Origin: an uncultured Reyranella sp.
Lineage (GTDB): Bacteria > Pseudomonadota > Alphaproteobacteria > Reyranellales > Reyranellaceae
Direction of reading: 5' to 3'
Assembly: GCF_945957355.1 (NCBI RefSeq)
Contig: NZ_CAMFKM010000032.1
Coordinates: forward strand, 1 to 36,095
Length of the DNA stretch: 36,095 bases
Made by a program: the position numbers and the translations under genes. Under the pieces are notes generated by a model, which ran no database searches, was not told the DNA's origin, and was given only the letters and a program-made list of their open reading frames with translations. Shown piece after piece: positions 26,703 to 33,749 of the stretch. How positions within the stretch are numbered: the stretch's first letter is position 1; every line of letters starts with the position of its first letter.

Positions 26703-26932
26703 CCGCGCCGAAGCCGCGGAACTTCGCACCGTACTTAGCCAGGGCGGCGATCCGCACGCTCATCGCCAGCGGAAGCGGCAGGCCAAGGCTCTGGAGGATG
26801 CTCGCTCAATCACCTTCGAGACGGCGGCTCGAAAACTACCACGCACGGCGCAAGGCGAGGTGGCATAGCGAGGAATGCGCCGGACACTGGCTGGGGGAAC
26901 TCGAGATCCATGCCGTCCCTAGGATCGACGAC
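26689..26932 (+). pseudogene. Tyrosine recombinase (P4-type integrase) fragment, frameshifted
   Basis: In the frame from 26689, ASLAARAEAAELRTVLSQGG followed by DPHAHRQRKRQAK and ITFETAARK match the DUF4102-to-core-binding transition of phage P4-type integrases (SLAxAR..A...L..G.DP pattern). The frame then changes at about 26836. In the next frame YHARRKARWHSEECAGHWLG and ELEIHAVPRIDD match the core-binding domain (W...KH..QW...LE..A.P.IGD pattern). The first about 60 residues and the whole catalytic domain (R-H-R-Y) are missing. The junction with the exporter copy overlaps at 26689-26702. Confidence 0.72.
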
Positions 26933-27228
26933 AGCTTAGATCGGCAAGTCGCCAACTCGAGTTCGGGGGCACCGTAGCTTCATCGCAAGCGGGACTCCTG
27001 GGCCTGTCAGAGACCCGATCGAAGTTCCCACAGAACGGCACGAAAATTTCAGAAAGTCCCGGCCCCGTTGACCGCGCGATGCCCGTTCCCTGGAGAGGGA
27101 AGTCCGCACAACGCGACCAGTCGCTATAAGCGAGCCCAAGGCGCTGCCAGCAAGCTGGTCTAAGATCAAAAAGCCGTAAGAGCCGCCGCCTCCGCATCGG
27201 AGAGGGCGACGTTTGCGTTTGAATGTCT
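26933..27228. other. Intergenic remnant sequence, no gene supported
   Basis: About 300 bases following the integrase fragment. Long frames exist on the minus strand (to 26936), but they are antisense or out of phase with the 89-codon gene and lack a ribosome site. Composition is intermediate between host and the lower-GC cargo. I see no RNA gene, terminator or recognisable protein fragment. Confidence 0.4.
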
Positions 27229-27498
27229 TCAGTAAGCGGTGGCCAGCAGATGGCAATCCGCCTCGGGATAGACTGCGAGTTCCGCCCATGGTGTCGCGCC
27301 GACCGGAATCCCGACATTCCCCGTCGTTGAACCGGTGTAGTAATAGGGCGGGCACACAGAGCACACCCTGTACTGGAACCGCGGATGGTGGATGTCCTGT
27401 TCGCCGACGTTTATGAGGCCGAATGGAAGCGCTGGACCACGAAAGATTGTTGTCCAGCGGTTGGCAGGGCAATAAGTGTAAGGAGGAGTACTAAACAT
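27229..27498 (-). CDS. Small hypothetical protein, 89 aa, accessory
   Basis: Not recognised. The ATG at 27498 shares its A with the TAA stop of the preceding gene (TAATG), the classic coupling arrangement, which is the main reason to call it. The protein is rich in Pro, Tyr and Gly with four or more Cys (YTYCPANRW, YRVCSVCPPYYYTGS, EADCHLL). It has no signal peptide or helix-forming stretches, so a beta-rich or metal/disulfide-stabilised small protein is possible. It lies in the island-like segment between the two exporter copies. Confidence 0.6.
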   Translation of the reverse strand: MFSTPPYTYCPANRWTTIFRGPALPFGLINVGEQDIHHPRFQYRVCSVCPPYYYTGSTTGNVGIPVGATPWAELAVYPEADCHLLATAY

Positions 27499-27920
27499 TA
27501 CTTCGCCCCCTTTGACATCTGAGTTTCTACGACTCTAGCAATAGTCTTCGGATGAGAGGCTGAAAGCATAGCCATCTCATATCGGTGGCGGCCCAGTGCA
27601 GCGTACATCCGCGATAGCAAGGCGCCCTCGTGCTCGATCGGGAAAAAACCTTCGTGCATGTAGGTTTTGATCTCCTCAGCATCGATAAGGTGACGACCAG
27701 CCATGAAACGGCCGTTCTGAAGATGCTTGATTAGGTCACCAACGGACTCAATGGGATAGGGAACCTTTTTCGCTCGCGCATACTTGAGCGCAAGCGCGCA
27801 GATCCGTAGATCGGGAACCAGACTGAGCGTAAGATCAAGTACTTCCCAATCCTCAGCAGCAAACTCGATCTGCTCTCCAAACGCGCGCCACCGTTTCCGT
27901 GCCTCAATAGGACTTTCCAT
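27498..27920 (-). CDS. Hypothetical protein, 140 aa, accessory
   Basis: Not recognised. A strong ribosome site (GGAGGTAAT) precedes ATG 27920. The protein is soluble and mostly helical, starting with ARKRWRAFGEQIEFAAEDWE and including a hydrophobic-patterned LTLSLVPDLRICALALKYAR. GDLIKHLQNGRFMAGRHLID then leads into a second helical half. Base composition is visibly lower in GC than all neighbouring metabolic genes, suggesting recent transfer. The following gene is coupled through TAATG. No domain assignment is offered. Confidence 0.75.
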   Translation of the reverse strand: MESPIEARKRWRAFGEQIEFAAEDWEVLDLTLSLVPDLRICALALKYARAKKVPYPIESVGDLIKHLQNGRFMAGRHLIDAEEIKTYMHEGFFPIEHEGALLSRMYAALGRHRYEMAMLSASHPKTIARVVETQMSKGAK

Positions 27921-27952
27921 CGGATTACCTCCAGATTGCCGTGGACCTCTGG

Positions 27953-28108
27953 CTAGTACGCCGGTGGGCCGGCGCAGCGTCTGCGATAGGTGACTACCGT
28001 GCGCGACGTGAGGCCTTGAGGTGGATCAAACGCGTAGATCGGCGAGGTGCCGGAGCCGCCGTCCGAGGTCGAGATAGAGGCGCCGGCTGCCGAGAAGCGC
28101 GGTGGCAT
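27953..28108 (-). CDS. Possible very small protein, 51 aa, upstream of the accessory operon
   Basis: A minus-strand frame from ATG 28108 to TAG 27955-27953 encodes a 51-residue peptide. It begins MPPRFSAAGASIS and includes GGSGTSPIYAFDPPQGLTS; its end is RRRCAGPPAY. A weak GGACGAG lies just upstream. The frame stays open further back without a good start, so it may be the tail of a truncated gene. It ends 32 bases before the 140-aa gene. Its Pro/Tyr/Cys-rich style resembles the 89-aa protein. Confidence 0.35.
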   Translation of the reverse strand: MPPRFSAAGASISTSDGGSGTSPIYAFDPPQGLTSRTVVTYRRRCAGPPAY

Positions 28109-28307
28109 CAAGCTCGTCCAAGACAAAATTCCATAGGCGATGCCGTTCCATTGCGCTTGCGAAGCTGGGCAAGCACCTCGACCGTCACGTCCTCGCCGGG
28201 CGCAGGCTTCCTAATGACGGCCTGAAGGCAGGGACAACGTTAGGGACAGAAAAACCGAGCCAACAAACAGAATGTCGTCACAACAGGTTAGAAGATGCCC
28301 CTTGAGG
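28109..28307. other. Island end segment with AGGGACA direct repeats, no gene supported
   Basis: About 200 bases up to the intact exporter copy. AGGGACA occurs at 28230-28236 and again at 28242-28248, a 12-base period, followed by an A-rich stretch. This could be a recombinase arm-type site or the former start region of an element, but no full att site can be identified. No gene is supported here. Confidence 0.4.
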
Positions 28308-28308
28308 A

Positions 28309-30069
28309 TCAGGCAGATTCTATGCCGGCCTGCTGCGTGGCCACCAGCCGCGCGAAAGCACCGCCCTGGGCGATCAGCGCCTGGTAGGCCCCCTGCTCCA
28401 CGACCCGTCCGTGCTCGAACACGACGACCTGGTCGGCGTCGCGGATTGTCAACAGGCGGTGCGCGATCACGAAAGTGGTGCGGCCCTGCATCAGCACCTT
28501 CAGCGCCTTCTGGATGCGCGCCTCGGTGACCGAATCGAGGGCGCTGGTCGCTTCGTCGAGGATCAGGATCGGCGGGTTCTTGAGCAGCGCGCGCGCGATC
28601 GCGAGGCGCTGGCGTTCGCCGCCCGACAGGGTGGTGCCGCGCTCGCCGACCAGCGTCTCGTAACCCTGCGGCTGGCGCATGATGAAATCGTGCGCCTCGG
28701 CGAGCTTGGCGGCTTCCTCCAGCTCGGCCTGGGTGGCGTCGGGCTTGCCGATGCGCAGATTGTCGGCGATCGAGCGGTAGAACATGGTGCTGTCCTGGAA
28801 CACCACGCCGATGTTCCGCCGCAGCGATTCCAGCTTGATGTCGCGGTGGTCGACGCCGTCGATGCGGATCACGCCCGACTGGGCATCCCACATGCGGTGC
28901 ATCAGCGAGAGCGCCGTGCTCTTGCCGGCGCCGGTCGGACCGACGAACGCCACCGTCGAGCCCGCCGGCACCTTGAGCGAGAAATGCACAAGCGCCGGAC
29001 GCTTGCCGTCGTAGGAGAAGTTGATGTCGTCGAACTCGACATCGCCGCGGGCGCGGCCGATGTCGATGCCGTTCGGCTTGTCCGGCACGCTCGACTGCGA
29101 ATCGAGCACACGGAAGAAATCGCCCAGCGACGGCATCTGGAAGAAGATGCGGCTGACGAAGCCCGAGGCCTGGTCCATGCGGCCGATCAGCATGGTGGCA
29201 AAGCCCATGAAACTCACGATCTCACCGACCGTCGCTTCGCCACAGGTATAGAGCCAGGTGCCGAGCACGAAGATCAGGATGACGGTGATCGTCGAGGCGG
29301 CGCGCGTCAGCACCGACAGGAAGGCCCACCAGTTGAGCACCGGGAACTGCGCCTGCAGGGTCTGGCCGATGATGCGATGCATCTCGCTGGTTTCCGCGGC
29401 CAGCCGCACGAAGCTCTGGATGAGGTTGATGTTGCCCAGCGCGTCGCCAGCCCGCCCCGCGAGTTCGCTGTGAAGATCCTCGACCTTCTTCTGAAGGCGG
29501 TCGGTGCGGCTCACGACCCAGATGTTGGTGACGGCGAAGACCAGGATCAGCACCAGCAGCAGGAGCCCCAGCCGCCAGTTCATGAACATGCTGAGCGGCA
29601 GCATGACGAACAGCGCCACCAGGGTCGCGAGGTTCTCGCGGAAGAAGGACAGCCAGATGCCGAACAGGTTGTCGACACCGGTCAGCATGATCTTGATCAG
29701 CCGGCCGGAATGCTGGGCGTTGTGGAAAGAGAAGGGCAGCATCAGCAGATGCTGGAAGTAGGTGGCCATCGCGCCCAGGCGGCGGCGATGGGCCATGCGG
29801 TCGGCCTGCAGAGAGACCACCATGTTCGCCACGATGCCGCCGAGGCCGACCAGTGCCCACAGGCCGAGGATGTAGCGCGCATCGTGCCACAGCTGCTCGA
29901 CCGGCCGGTCGCGCGCGTTGCTTAGCAGGTCGATGACCTTGCCGAACAGCACGGGTTCGTAGAATTGCAGACCGGCCACCGCGATATTCGCGATGGCCAA
30001 CGTGATGGCCAACCCCTTCTCGGCCCGCAACAGGCCGATCACTCGTCCATAGACGCGGAAGAATTCCAT
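28309..30069 (-). CDS. ndvA: ABC exporter, fused permease-ATPase, NdvA/ChvA cyclic-glucan type
   Basis: A 586-aa half-transporter. The N-terminal about 320 residues hold six membrane helices (for example LALFVMLPLSMF region and FLSVLTRAASTITVILIFVLG). The ATPase has Walker A GPTGAGKST, signature LSGGERQR, Walker B ILILDEATSALD and H-loop IAHRLLT. TVGEIVSFMGFATMLIGRMDQ and the FFRVLDSQSSV junction resemble NdvA/ChvA exporters of cyclic beta-1,2-glucan, so the name is a family assignment, not proof of substrate. The last 406 bases are nearly identical to the broken copy at 26296-26702. An M20 hydrolase gene ends 24 bases upstream, suggesting co-transcription. Confidence 0.85.
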   Translation of the reverse strand: MEFFRVYGRVIGLLRAEKGLAITLAIANIAVAGLQFYEPVLFGKVIDLLSNARDRPVEQLWHDARYILGLWALVGLGGIVANMVVSLQADRMAHRRRLGAMATYFQHLLMLPFSFHNAQHSGRLIKIMLTGVDNLFGIWLSFFRENLATLVALFVMLPLSMFMNWRLGLLLLVLILVFAVTNIWVVSRTDRLQKKVEDLHSELAGRAGDALGNINLIQSFVRLAAETSEMHRIIGQTLQAQFPVLNWWAFLSVLTRAASTITVILIFVLGTWLYTCGEATVGEIVSFMGFATMLIGRMDQASGFVSRIFFQMPSLGDFFRVLDSQSSVPDKPNGIDIGRARGDVEFDDINFSYDGKRPALVHFSLKVPAGSTVAFVGPTGAGKSTALSLMHRMWDAQSGVIRIDGVDHRDIKLESLRRNIGVVFQDSTMFYRSIADNLRIGKPDATQAELEEAAKLAEAHDFIMRQPQGYETLVGERGTTLSGGERQRLAIARALLKNPPILILDEATSALDSVTEARIQKALKVLMQGRTTFVIAHRLLTIRDADQVVVFEHGRVVEQGAYQALIAQGGAFARLVATQQAGIESA

Positions 30070-30093
30070 GTGTCTCGTCCGCGCCCTGCCAGC

Positions 30094-31269
30094 TCAGGCC
30101 GCCGTCGGGTTGAGGAAGCGCTCGACGGTGCGAACGAAGAAGCTCACGCCGAACGGGATGGCCATGTCGTTGAAGTCGTAGCGCGCATTGTGCAGGCTGA
30201 CCGTGCCCGGTCCGCCGCCATTGCCCAGCCACACCATCGCGCCCGGCACCTTCTCCAGCATGTAGGAGAAGTCCTCGGCGCCCATGCTCGGCCGCGTATT
30301 GTCCTGGACGGCATGTTCGCCGCACACGCCGGCGGCCACGTCGGCGGCGAAGCGGGCCTGCTCGACGTCGTTCACGGTCGGCGGATAGCCCGGCTTGTGC
30401 TCGACCTCGATGGTGACGCCATGCATGCGGGCCGCGCCCTCGCAGATCTCGTCGATGCGCCGCTTGACCAATTCGCGGTTCGCCGGCGTCGTCGTACGCG
30501 TCGTGCCGCCGATATGAGCGTCGCCCGGAATGACGTTGTAGGCGGAGCCCGCATGGAAGAAGCCGACGGTCACGACACCCGAATCGATCGGATCGATGTT
30601 GCGCGAGACGATGGTCTGGAGCGCCATGACGATGTTCGCGCCAACCACCATGGGGTCGAGCGTGGAATGCGGATGGGCGGCATGGCCGCCCTTGCCCGTG
30701 ATGCGGATGTCCCAGCGATCGGCTGCCGCCAGCAACGGCCCGCCCTTGGTGACGATGTGGCCGACCGGGACCCCGGGCTTGTTGTGGATCGCGAACACCG
30801 CGTCGCAGGGGAATTTCTCGAACAGCCCGTCCTCGATCATCACCTTGGCGCCGCCGCCGCCCTCTTCGGCCGGCTGGAAGATGAAGTGAACGGCGCCCTC
30901 GAAGTTCCGCGTCTCGCTCAGCACCTTCGCCGCGCCCAGCAGCATGGCGGTGTGACCGTCATGGCCGCAGGCATGCATGCGGCCGGGATTGTTCGACCGG
31001 TGCGCGAAATCGTTGGCCTCGTCCATCGGCAGGCAGTCCATGTCGGCGCGCAGACCGATCGACTTCAGCGAATTGCCCTTGCGCAGGGTACCCACCAGGC
31101 CGGTCTTGCCGAGGCCGCGCGTCACCTCCAGTCCCCATTCCTGCAATTTCGCCGCCACCACATCGGAGGTGCGGTTTTCCTCGAAGGCCAGTTCGGGATG
31201 GGCGTGGATGTCGCGGCGGATCGCCGAGATCTCGCCCTGGATTTCGAGTGCGCGCGGCAGGACAGGCAT
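30094..31269 (-). CDS. M20-family amidohydrolase (hippurate hydrolase / N-acyl amino acid amidohydrolase type)
   Basis: A 391-aa enzyme. HACGHDGHTAMLLGAA carries the metal Cys/His pair, FQPAEEGGGGA the catalytic Glu pair, IHNKPG the next His, GKGGHAAHPHSTLDP the dimerisation-domain His, and SLHNARYDFND the last ligand. All expected ligands are present, unlike the M20 protein at 1099-2253. Family members cleave N-acyl amino acids such as hippurate or N-acetyl amino acids. Start ATG 31269 has GGAG upstream; the longer frame reaches into the divergent dehydratase gene. Confidence 0.92.
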   Translation of the reverse strand: MPVLPRALEIQGEISAIRRDIHAHPELAFEENRTSDVVAAKLQEWGLEVTRGLGKTGLVGTLRKGNSLKSIGLRADMDCLPMDEANDFAHRSNNPGRMHACGHDGHTAMLLGAAKVLSETRNFEGAVHFIFQPAEEGGGGAKVMIEDGLFEKFPCDAVFAIHNKPGVPVGHIVTKGGPLLAAADRWDIRITGKGGHAAHPHSTLDPMVVGANIVMALQTIVSRNIDPIDSGVVTVGFFHAGSAYNVIPGDAHIGGTTRTTTPANRELVKRRIDEICEGAARMHGVTIEVEHKPGYPPTVNDVEQARFAADVAAGVCGEHAVQDNTRPSMGAEDFSYMLEKVPGAMVWLGNGGGPGTVSLHNARYDFNDMAIPFGVSFFVRTVERFLNPTAA

Positions 31270-31316
31270 GGGGTACTCCAGTTGGAACCGCAGCCATCTT
31301 AGACCAGAGTAGGCGG

Positions 31317-32273
31317 ATGTTGTCTCTCCACGAGATCGAATCGGCTGCCGCCATCGTGCATGGCGCCATGCCGCCCACCGCACAGTATGCGTGGCCCCTG
31401 CTCGCCCGGCGCACCGGCAGCGAAACCTGGGTCAAGCACGAGAACCACACGCCGACCGGGGCCTTCAAGGTGCGCGGCGGACTGGTCTTCATGGATCGCC
31501 TGAAGCGCAGGTCGCCCGGTACCGGCGGCGTCATCAGCGCAACGCGCGGCAACCATGGCCAGAGCATCGCGCTGGCGGCGGCCCGCAATGGCATCGCCGC
31601 CACGATCGTCGTGCCCCATGGCAATTCGGTCGAGAAGAATGCCGCCATGCGCGCCTTCGGGGCGGAGCTGCTCGAGGCCGGGCACGATTTCGATGCGGCC
31701 AAGGACACGGCGATGAAACTGGCCGACGAGCGCGGCCTCGTCATGGTGCCGTCGTTCCATCGCGACCTGGTGGCGGGCGTCGCCTCCTACGCGCTCGAAC
31801 TGTTCCGCGCCGCACCGCCGCTCGACACGGTCTACGTGCCGATCGGCCTGGGCTCCGGCATCTGCGGTACCATCGCGGTGCGCGACGCGCTGGGACTCAC
31901 GACGAAGATCGTCGGCGTCGTCTCGACCGAGGCACCGGCCTATGCCCTGTCTTTTGCGGCCGGGAAAGTCGTGCCGACCAACAGCGCCGACACCATGGCC
32001 GACGGCATGGCCGTGCGCGGCCCGGACGCGCAGGCGCTGGAGGTCATCCTGAAGGGGGCCGACCGCATCGTTCAGGTCAGCGACGCGGAGATCGGCGCCG
32101 CGATGCGCGCCTACTACGAGGACACGCACCAGCTCACGGAAGGCGCCGGCGCTGCCGCGCTGGCGGCACTCCTGCAGGAGCGCGAGCGCATGGAAGGCAA
32201 GCGTGTCGGCCTGATCCTGAGCGGCGGCAACATCGACCGGCCGCTCTATTTGCGGACGCTCGCAGAAGGCTGA
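31317..32273 (+). CDS. Threonine/serine dehydratase-like PLP enzyme (fold type II)
   Basis: A 318-aa single catalytic domain without the C-terminal regulatory domain of IlvA. The PLP lysine lies in TPTGAFKVRGG, the substrate loop in SATRGNHGQS, the phosphate-binding glycine loop in IGLGSGICGT and the pyridine-nitrogen contact near LSGGNIDR. It probably deaminates a beta-hydroxy amino acid such as threonine, serine or hydroxyaspartate to the 2-oxo acid. Start ATG 31317 is chosen because conserved sequence begins there. It is divergent from the M20 gene and its 3' end overlaps the convergent Lrp gene by 28 bases. Confidence 0.9.
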   Translation: MLSLHEIESAAAIVHGAMPPTAQYAWPLLARRTGSETWVKHENHTPTGAFKVRGGLVFMDRLKRRSPGTGGVISATRGNHGQSIALAAARNGIAATIVVPHGNSVEKNAAMRAFGAELLEAGHDFDAAKDTAMKLADERGLVMVPSFHRDLVAGVASYALELFRAAPPLDTVYVPIGLGSGICGTIAVRDALGLTTKIVGVVSTEAPAYALSFAAGKVVPTNSADTMADGMAVRGPDAQALEVILKGADRIVQVSDAEIGAAMRAYYEDTHQLTEGAGAAALAALLQERERMEGKRVGLILSGGNIDRPLYLRTLAEG

Positions 32274-32731
32274 GGCGCCCAGGCGAGATCGCTCTTCACC
32301 GCCTGCATGATGAAGGAGGAGCGCGTGCCGCGGACACCGGGCATGCGCAGCAGCGCCTTCATGGCGAACTCGCTGAAGCTCGCGAGATCCGGCGCCAAAA
32401 CGTGCAGCAAGAAATCCATGTCGCCGGTCACCGCATAGCAGGCCACCACCTCGGGGCGCGCGCGGATGGCCGCTTCGAAGGCCTCGACGGTCTTTTCCGA
32501 ATGGTCGTCGAGCGTCACCTGCACCATCGCCTGCAGGGCGAGTCCGAGGGCCGGTGGTGAGACCAGAGCGGCGTAGCGCTCGATCACCCCCTCTTCCTCC
32601 AGCCGCTTCACCCGGCGCTGGCAGGGCGTAGGCGACAGCCCGACCCGTTCCGCCAAGTCGACCATTGGGAGCCGGCCTTCGGACTGGAGTGCGCTGACAA
32701 TGCGTCTGTCGATGTCATCCAGCTCGGCCAT
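32246..32731 (-). CDS. Lrp/AsnC family transcriptional regulator
   Basis: A 161-aa regulator. I start at ATG 32731 (MAELDDIDRR), because the frame upstream runs through the promoter region. The winged helix-turn-helix (LVDLAERVGLSPTPCQRRVKRLEEEGVI) is followed by the RAM ligand domain with CYAVTGDMDFLLHVL. It is divergent from phhA, so it is probably a phenylalanine- or tyrosine-responsive activator of that gene, as for other alphaproteobacterial phenylalanine hydroxylase genes with linked Lrp regulators (inference). Confidence 0.93.
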   Translation of the reverse strand: MAELDDIDRRIVSALQSEGRLPMVDLAERVGLSPTPCQRRVKRLEEEGVIERYAALVSPPALGLALQAMVQVTLDDHSEKTVEAFEAAIRARPEVVACYAVTGDMDFLLHVLAPDLASFSEFAMKALLRMPGVRGTRSSFIMQAVKSDLAWAPQPSASVRK

Positions 32732-32841
32732 GGAGGAATTCCCCAAAAAACACCACACTAGTGGACAATATCCCTAGATTGACCCCAATCCAAAGCCAAC
32801 TTTGCCGGGATTCACCAGCCCGGCGAGACCATATTGAGGGC
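32732..32841. promoter_or_regulatory. Divergent lrp-phhA promoter region with candidate operators
   Basis: 110 bases between the divergent starts. An imperfect dyad at 32758-32777 reads CTAGTGGA, five bases, then TCCCTAG. AGGAATTCCCC at 32734-32744 matches, on the other strand, the GGGGAATTCCT in the other Lrp promoter region. A run of six A follows it, giving the A-rich flank common in Lrp sites. A clear sigma-70 promoter pair cannot be assigned. Confidence 0.45.
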
Positions 32842-33594
32842 ATGAAAACCGCTCCCCTCGAGAACCTGCGCGGCGACTATGCCGGCATGGCGCCGGACTG
32901 GACCGTGCCGCAGCATCTCGATCTCTATTCCGACGAGGAACAGGCGGTGTGGCGGCTGCTGGTCCAGCGCCAGCGCGCCCTTGCCGAGCGATATGCCTGT
33001 GCCGAGTTCCTGGCAGGCCTCGACGCGATCGGACTGGGCGACACCATTCCCGATTTCGCGGAGGTCAACGCGCGACTGGAGCCGCTGACCGGCTGGCGTA
33101 TCGTCGGCGTACCCGGGCTGATCCCGGATGCGGCCTTCTACGACCATCTCGCCCATCGCCGCTTTCCAGTGACCGTGTGGATCCGCAAGCGCGAGGAGAT
33201 CGACTATCTGGTCGAGCCCGACCTGTTCCACGATTTCTTCGGTCACGTGCCGCTGCTCACCAACCCGGTTTTCGCCGACTACATGCAGGACTATGGCCGG
33301 CGCGGCGTCGAAGCCGGCCCCAACGTCCATCTCCTGGCCCGCCTCTACTGGTTCACCGTCGAGTTCGGCCTGATCCGCACCGGGCAGGGGCTGAAGGCCT
33401 ATGGCGCCGGCATCCTGTCATCCGCCGCCGAAGTGAGGCACGCGATCGAGGGCAAAGGCGTCGAGCGAGTGGCCTTCGATGCGTCGGTCGCGATGAACCG
33501 GCCCTACGAGATCGACCGCCTGCAGAACACCTACTTCGTCCTCGACGATTTCCGCCAGCTCATGGACCGGCCGACGGACGTGCCGAAGCATTGA
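32842..33594 (+). CDS. phhA: Phenylalanine 4-monooxygenase
   Basis: A 250-aa bacterial aromatic amino acid hydroxylase, without the regulatory ACT domain of animal enzymes. The iron ligands are the two His of FHDFFGHVP and the Glu of YWFTVEFGL. GWRIVGVPGLIPDAAFYDHLAHRRFP is the family's pterin and substrate region. It converts phenylalanine to tyrosine using O2 and tetrahydropterin. ATG 32842 is the most likely start, though only a very close GAGGG precedes it; a GTG at 32761 would add 27 residues not expected in the family. The recycling gene phhB is not in the window. Confidence 0.94.
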   Translation: MKTAPLENLRGDYAGMAPDWTVPQHLDLYSDEEQAVWRLLVQRQRALAERYACAEFLAGLDAIGLGDTIPDFAEVNARLEPLTGWRIVGVPGLIPDAAFYDHLAHRRFPVTVWIRKREEIDYLVEPDLFHDFFGHVPLLTNPVFADYMQDYGRRGVEAGPNVHLLARLYWFTVEFGLIRTGQGLKAYGAGILSSAAEVRHAIEGKGVERVAFDASVAMNRPYEIDRLQNTYFVLDDFRQLMDRPTDVPKH

Positions 33595-33608
33595 GCGACT
33601 TACACATC

Positions 33609-33735
33609 CCGTCGTCTCGACCGGAGCGCCGTAGGCGCGCAGCGGAGAGACCTTCTCTCCACAATTGCCGGCTTTAGGTCGAGGGAAGGTCTCTCCGCTG
33701 CGCCTCGCTGCGCGAGGCTCCGGTCGAGACGACGG
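33609..33735. repeat. Imperfect palindromic repeat of about 127 bp between convergent genes
   Basis: Outer arms of 18 bp (33609-33626 and 33718-33735) and inner arms of 18 bp (33638-33655 and 33685-33702) are exact reverse complements, separated by short unpaired stretches. The transcript would fold into a long two-part hairpin. It fills the gap between phhA and the convergent acyl-CoA synthetase gene and probably ends transcription from both sides. Like the repeat at 8113-8205 it contains CCGCTGCGC-type sequence, but the arms are a different family. Confidence 0.8.
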
Positions 33736-33749
33736 ATTGTGTGTCTGGG

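Noticed and set aside
26936..27472. Minus-strand open frame of 178 codons in the island
   Set aside because: It overlaps the TAATG-coupled 89-codon gene in another frame, has no ribosome site, and its sequence shows no domain. It cannot be fully excluded in low-information DNA.
27478..27500. Plus-strand AAGGAGGAG at 27481 as a ribosome site
   Set aside because: No usable start codon and open frame follows on the plus strand; the minus-strand genes explain this stretch.
28295..28330. ATG CCC CTT at 28295 as the lost start of the integrase gene (such proteins often begin MPL)
   Set aside because: The reading continues straight into exporter sequence, and three codons are not enough evidence.
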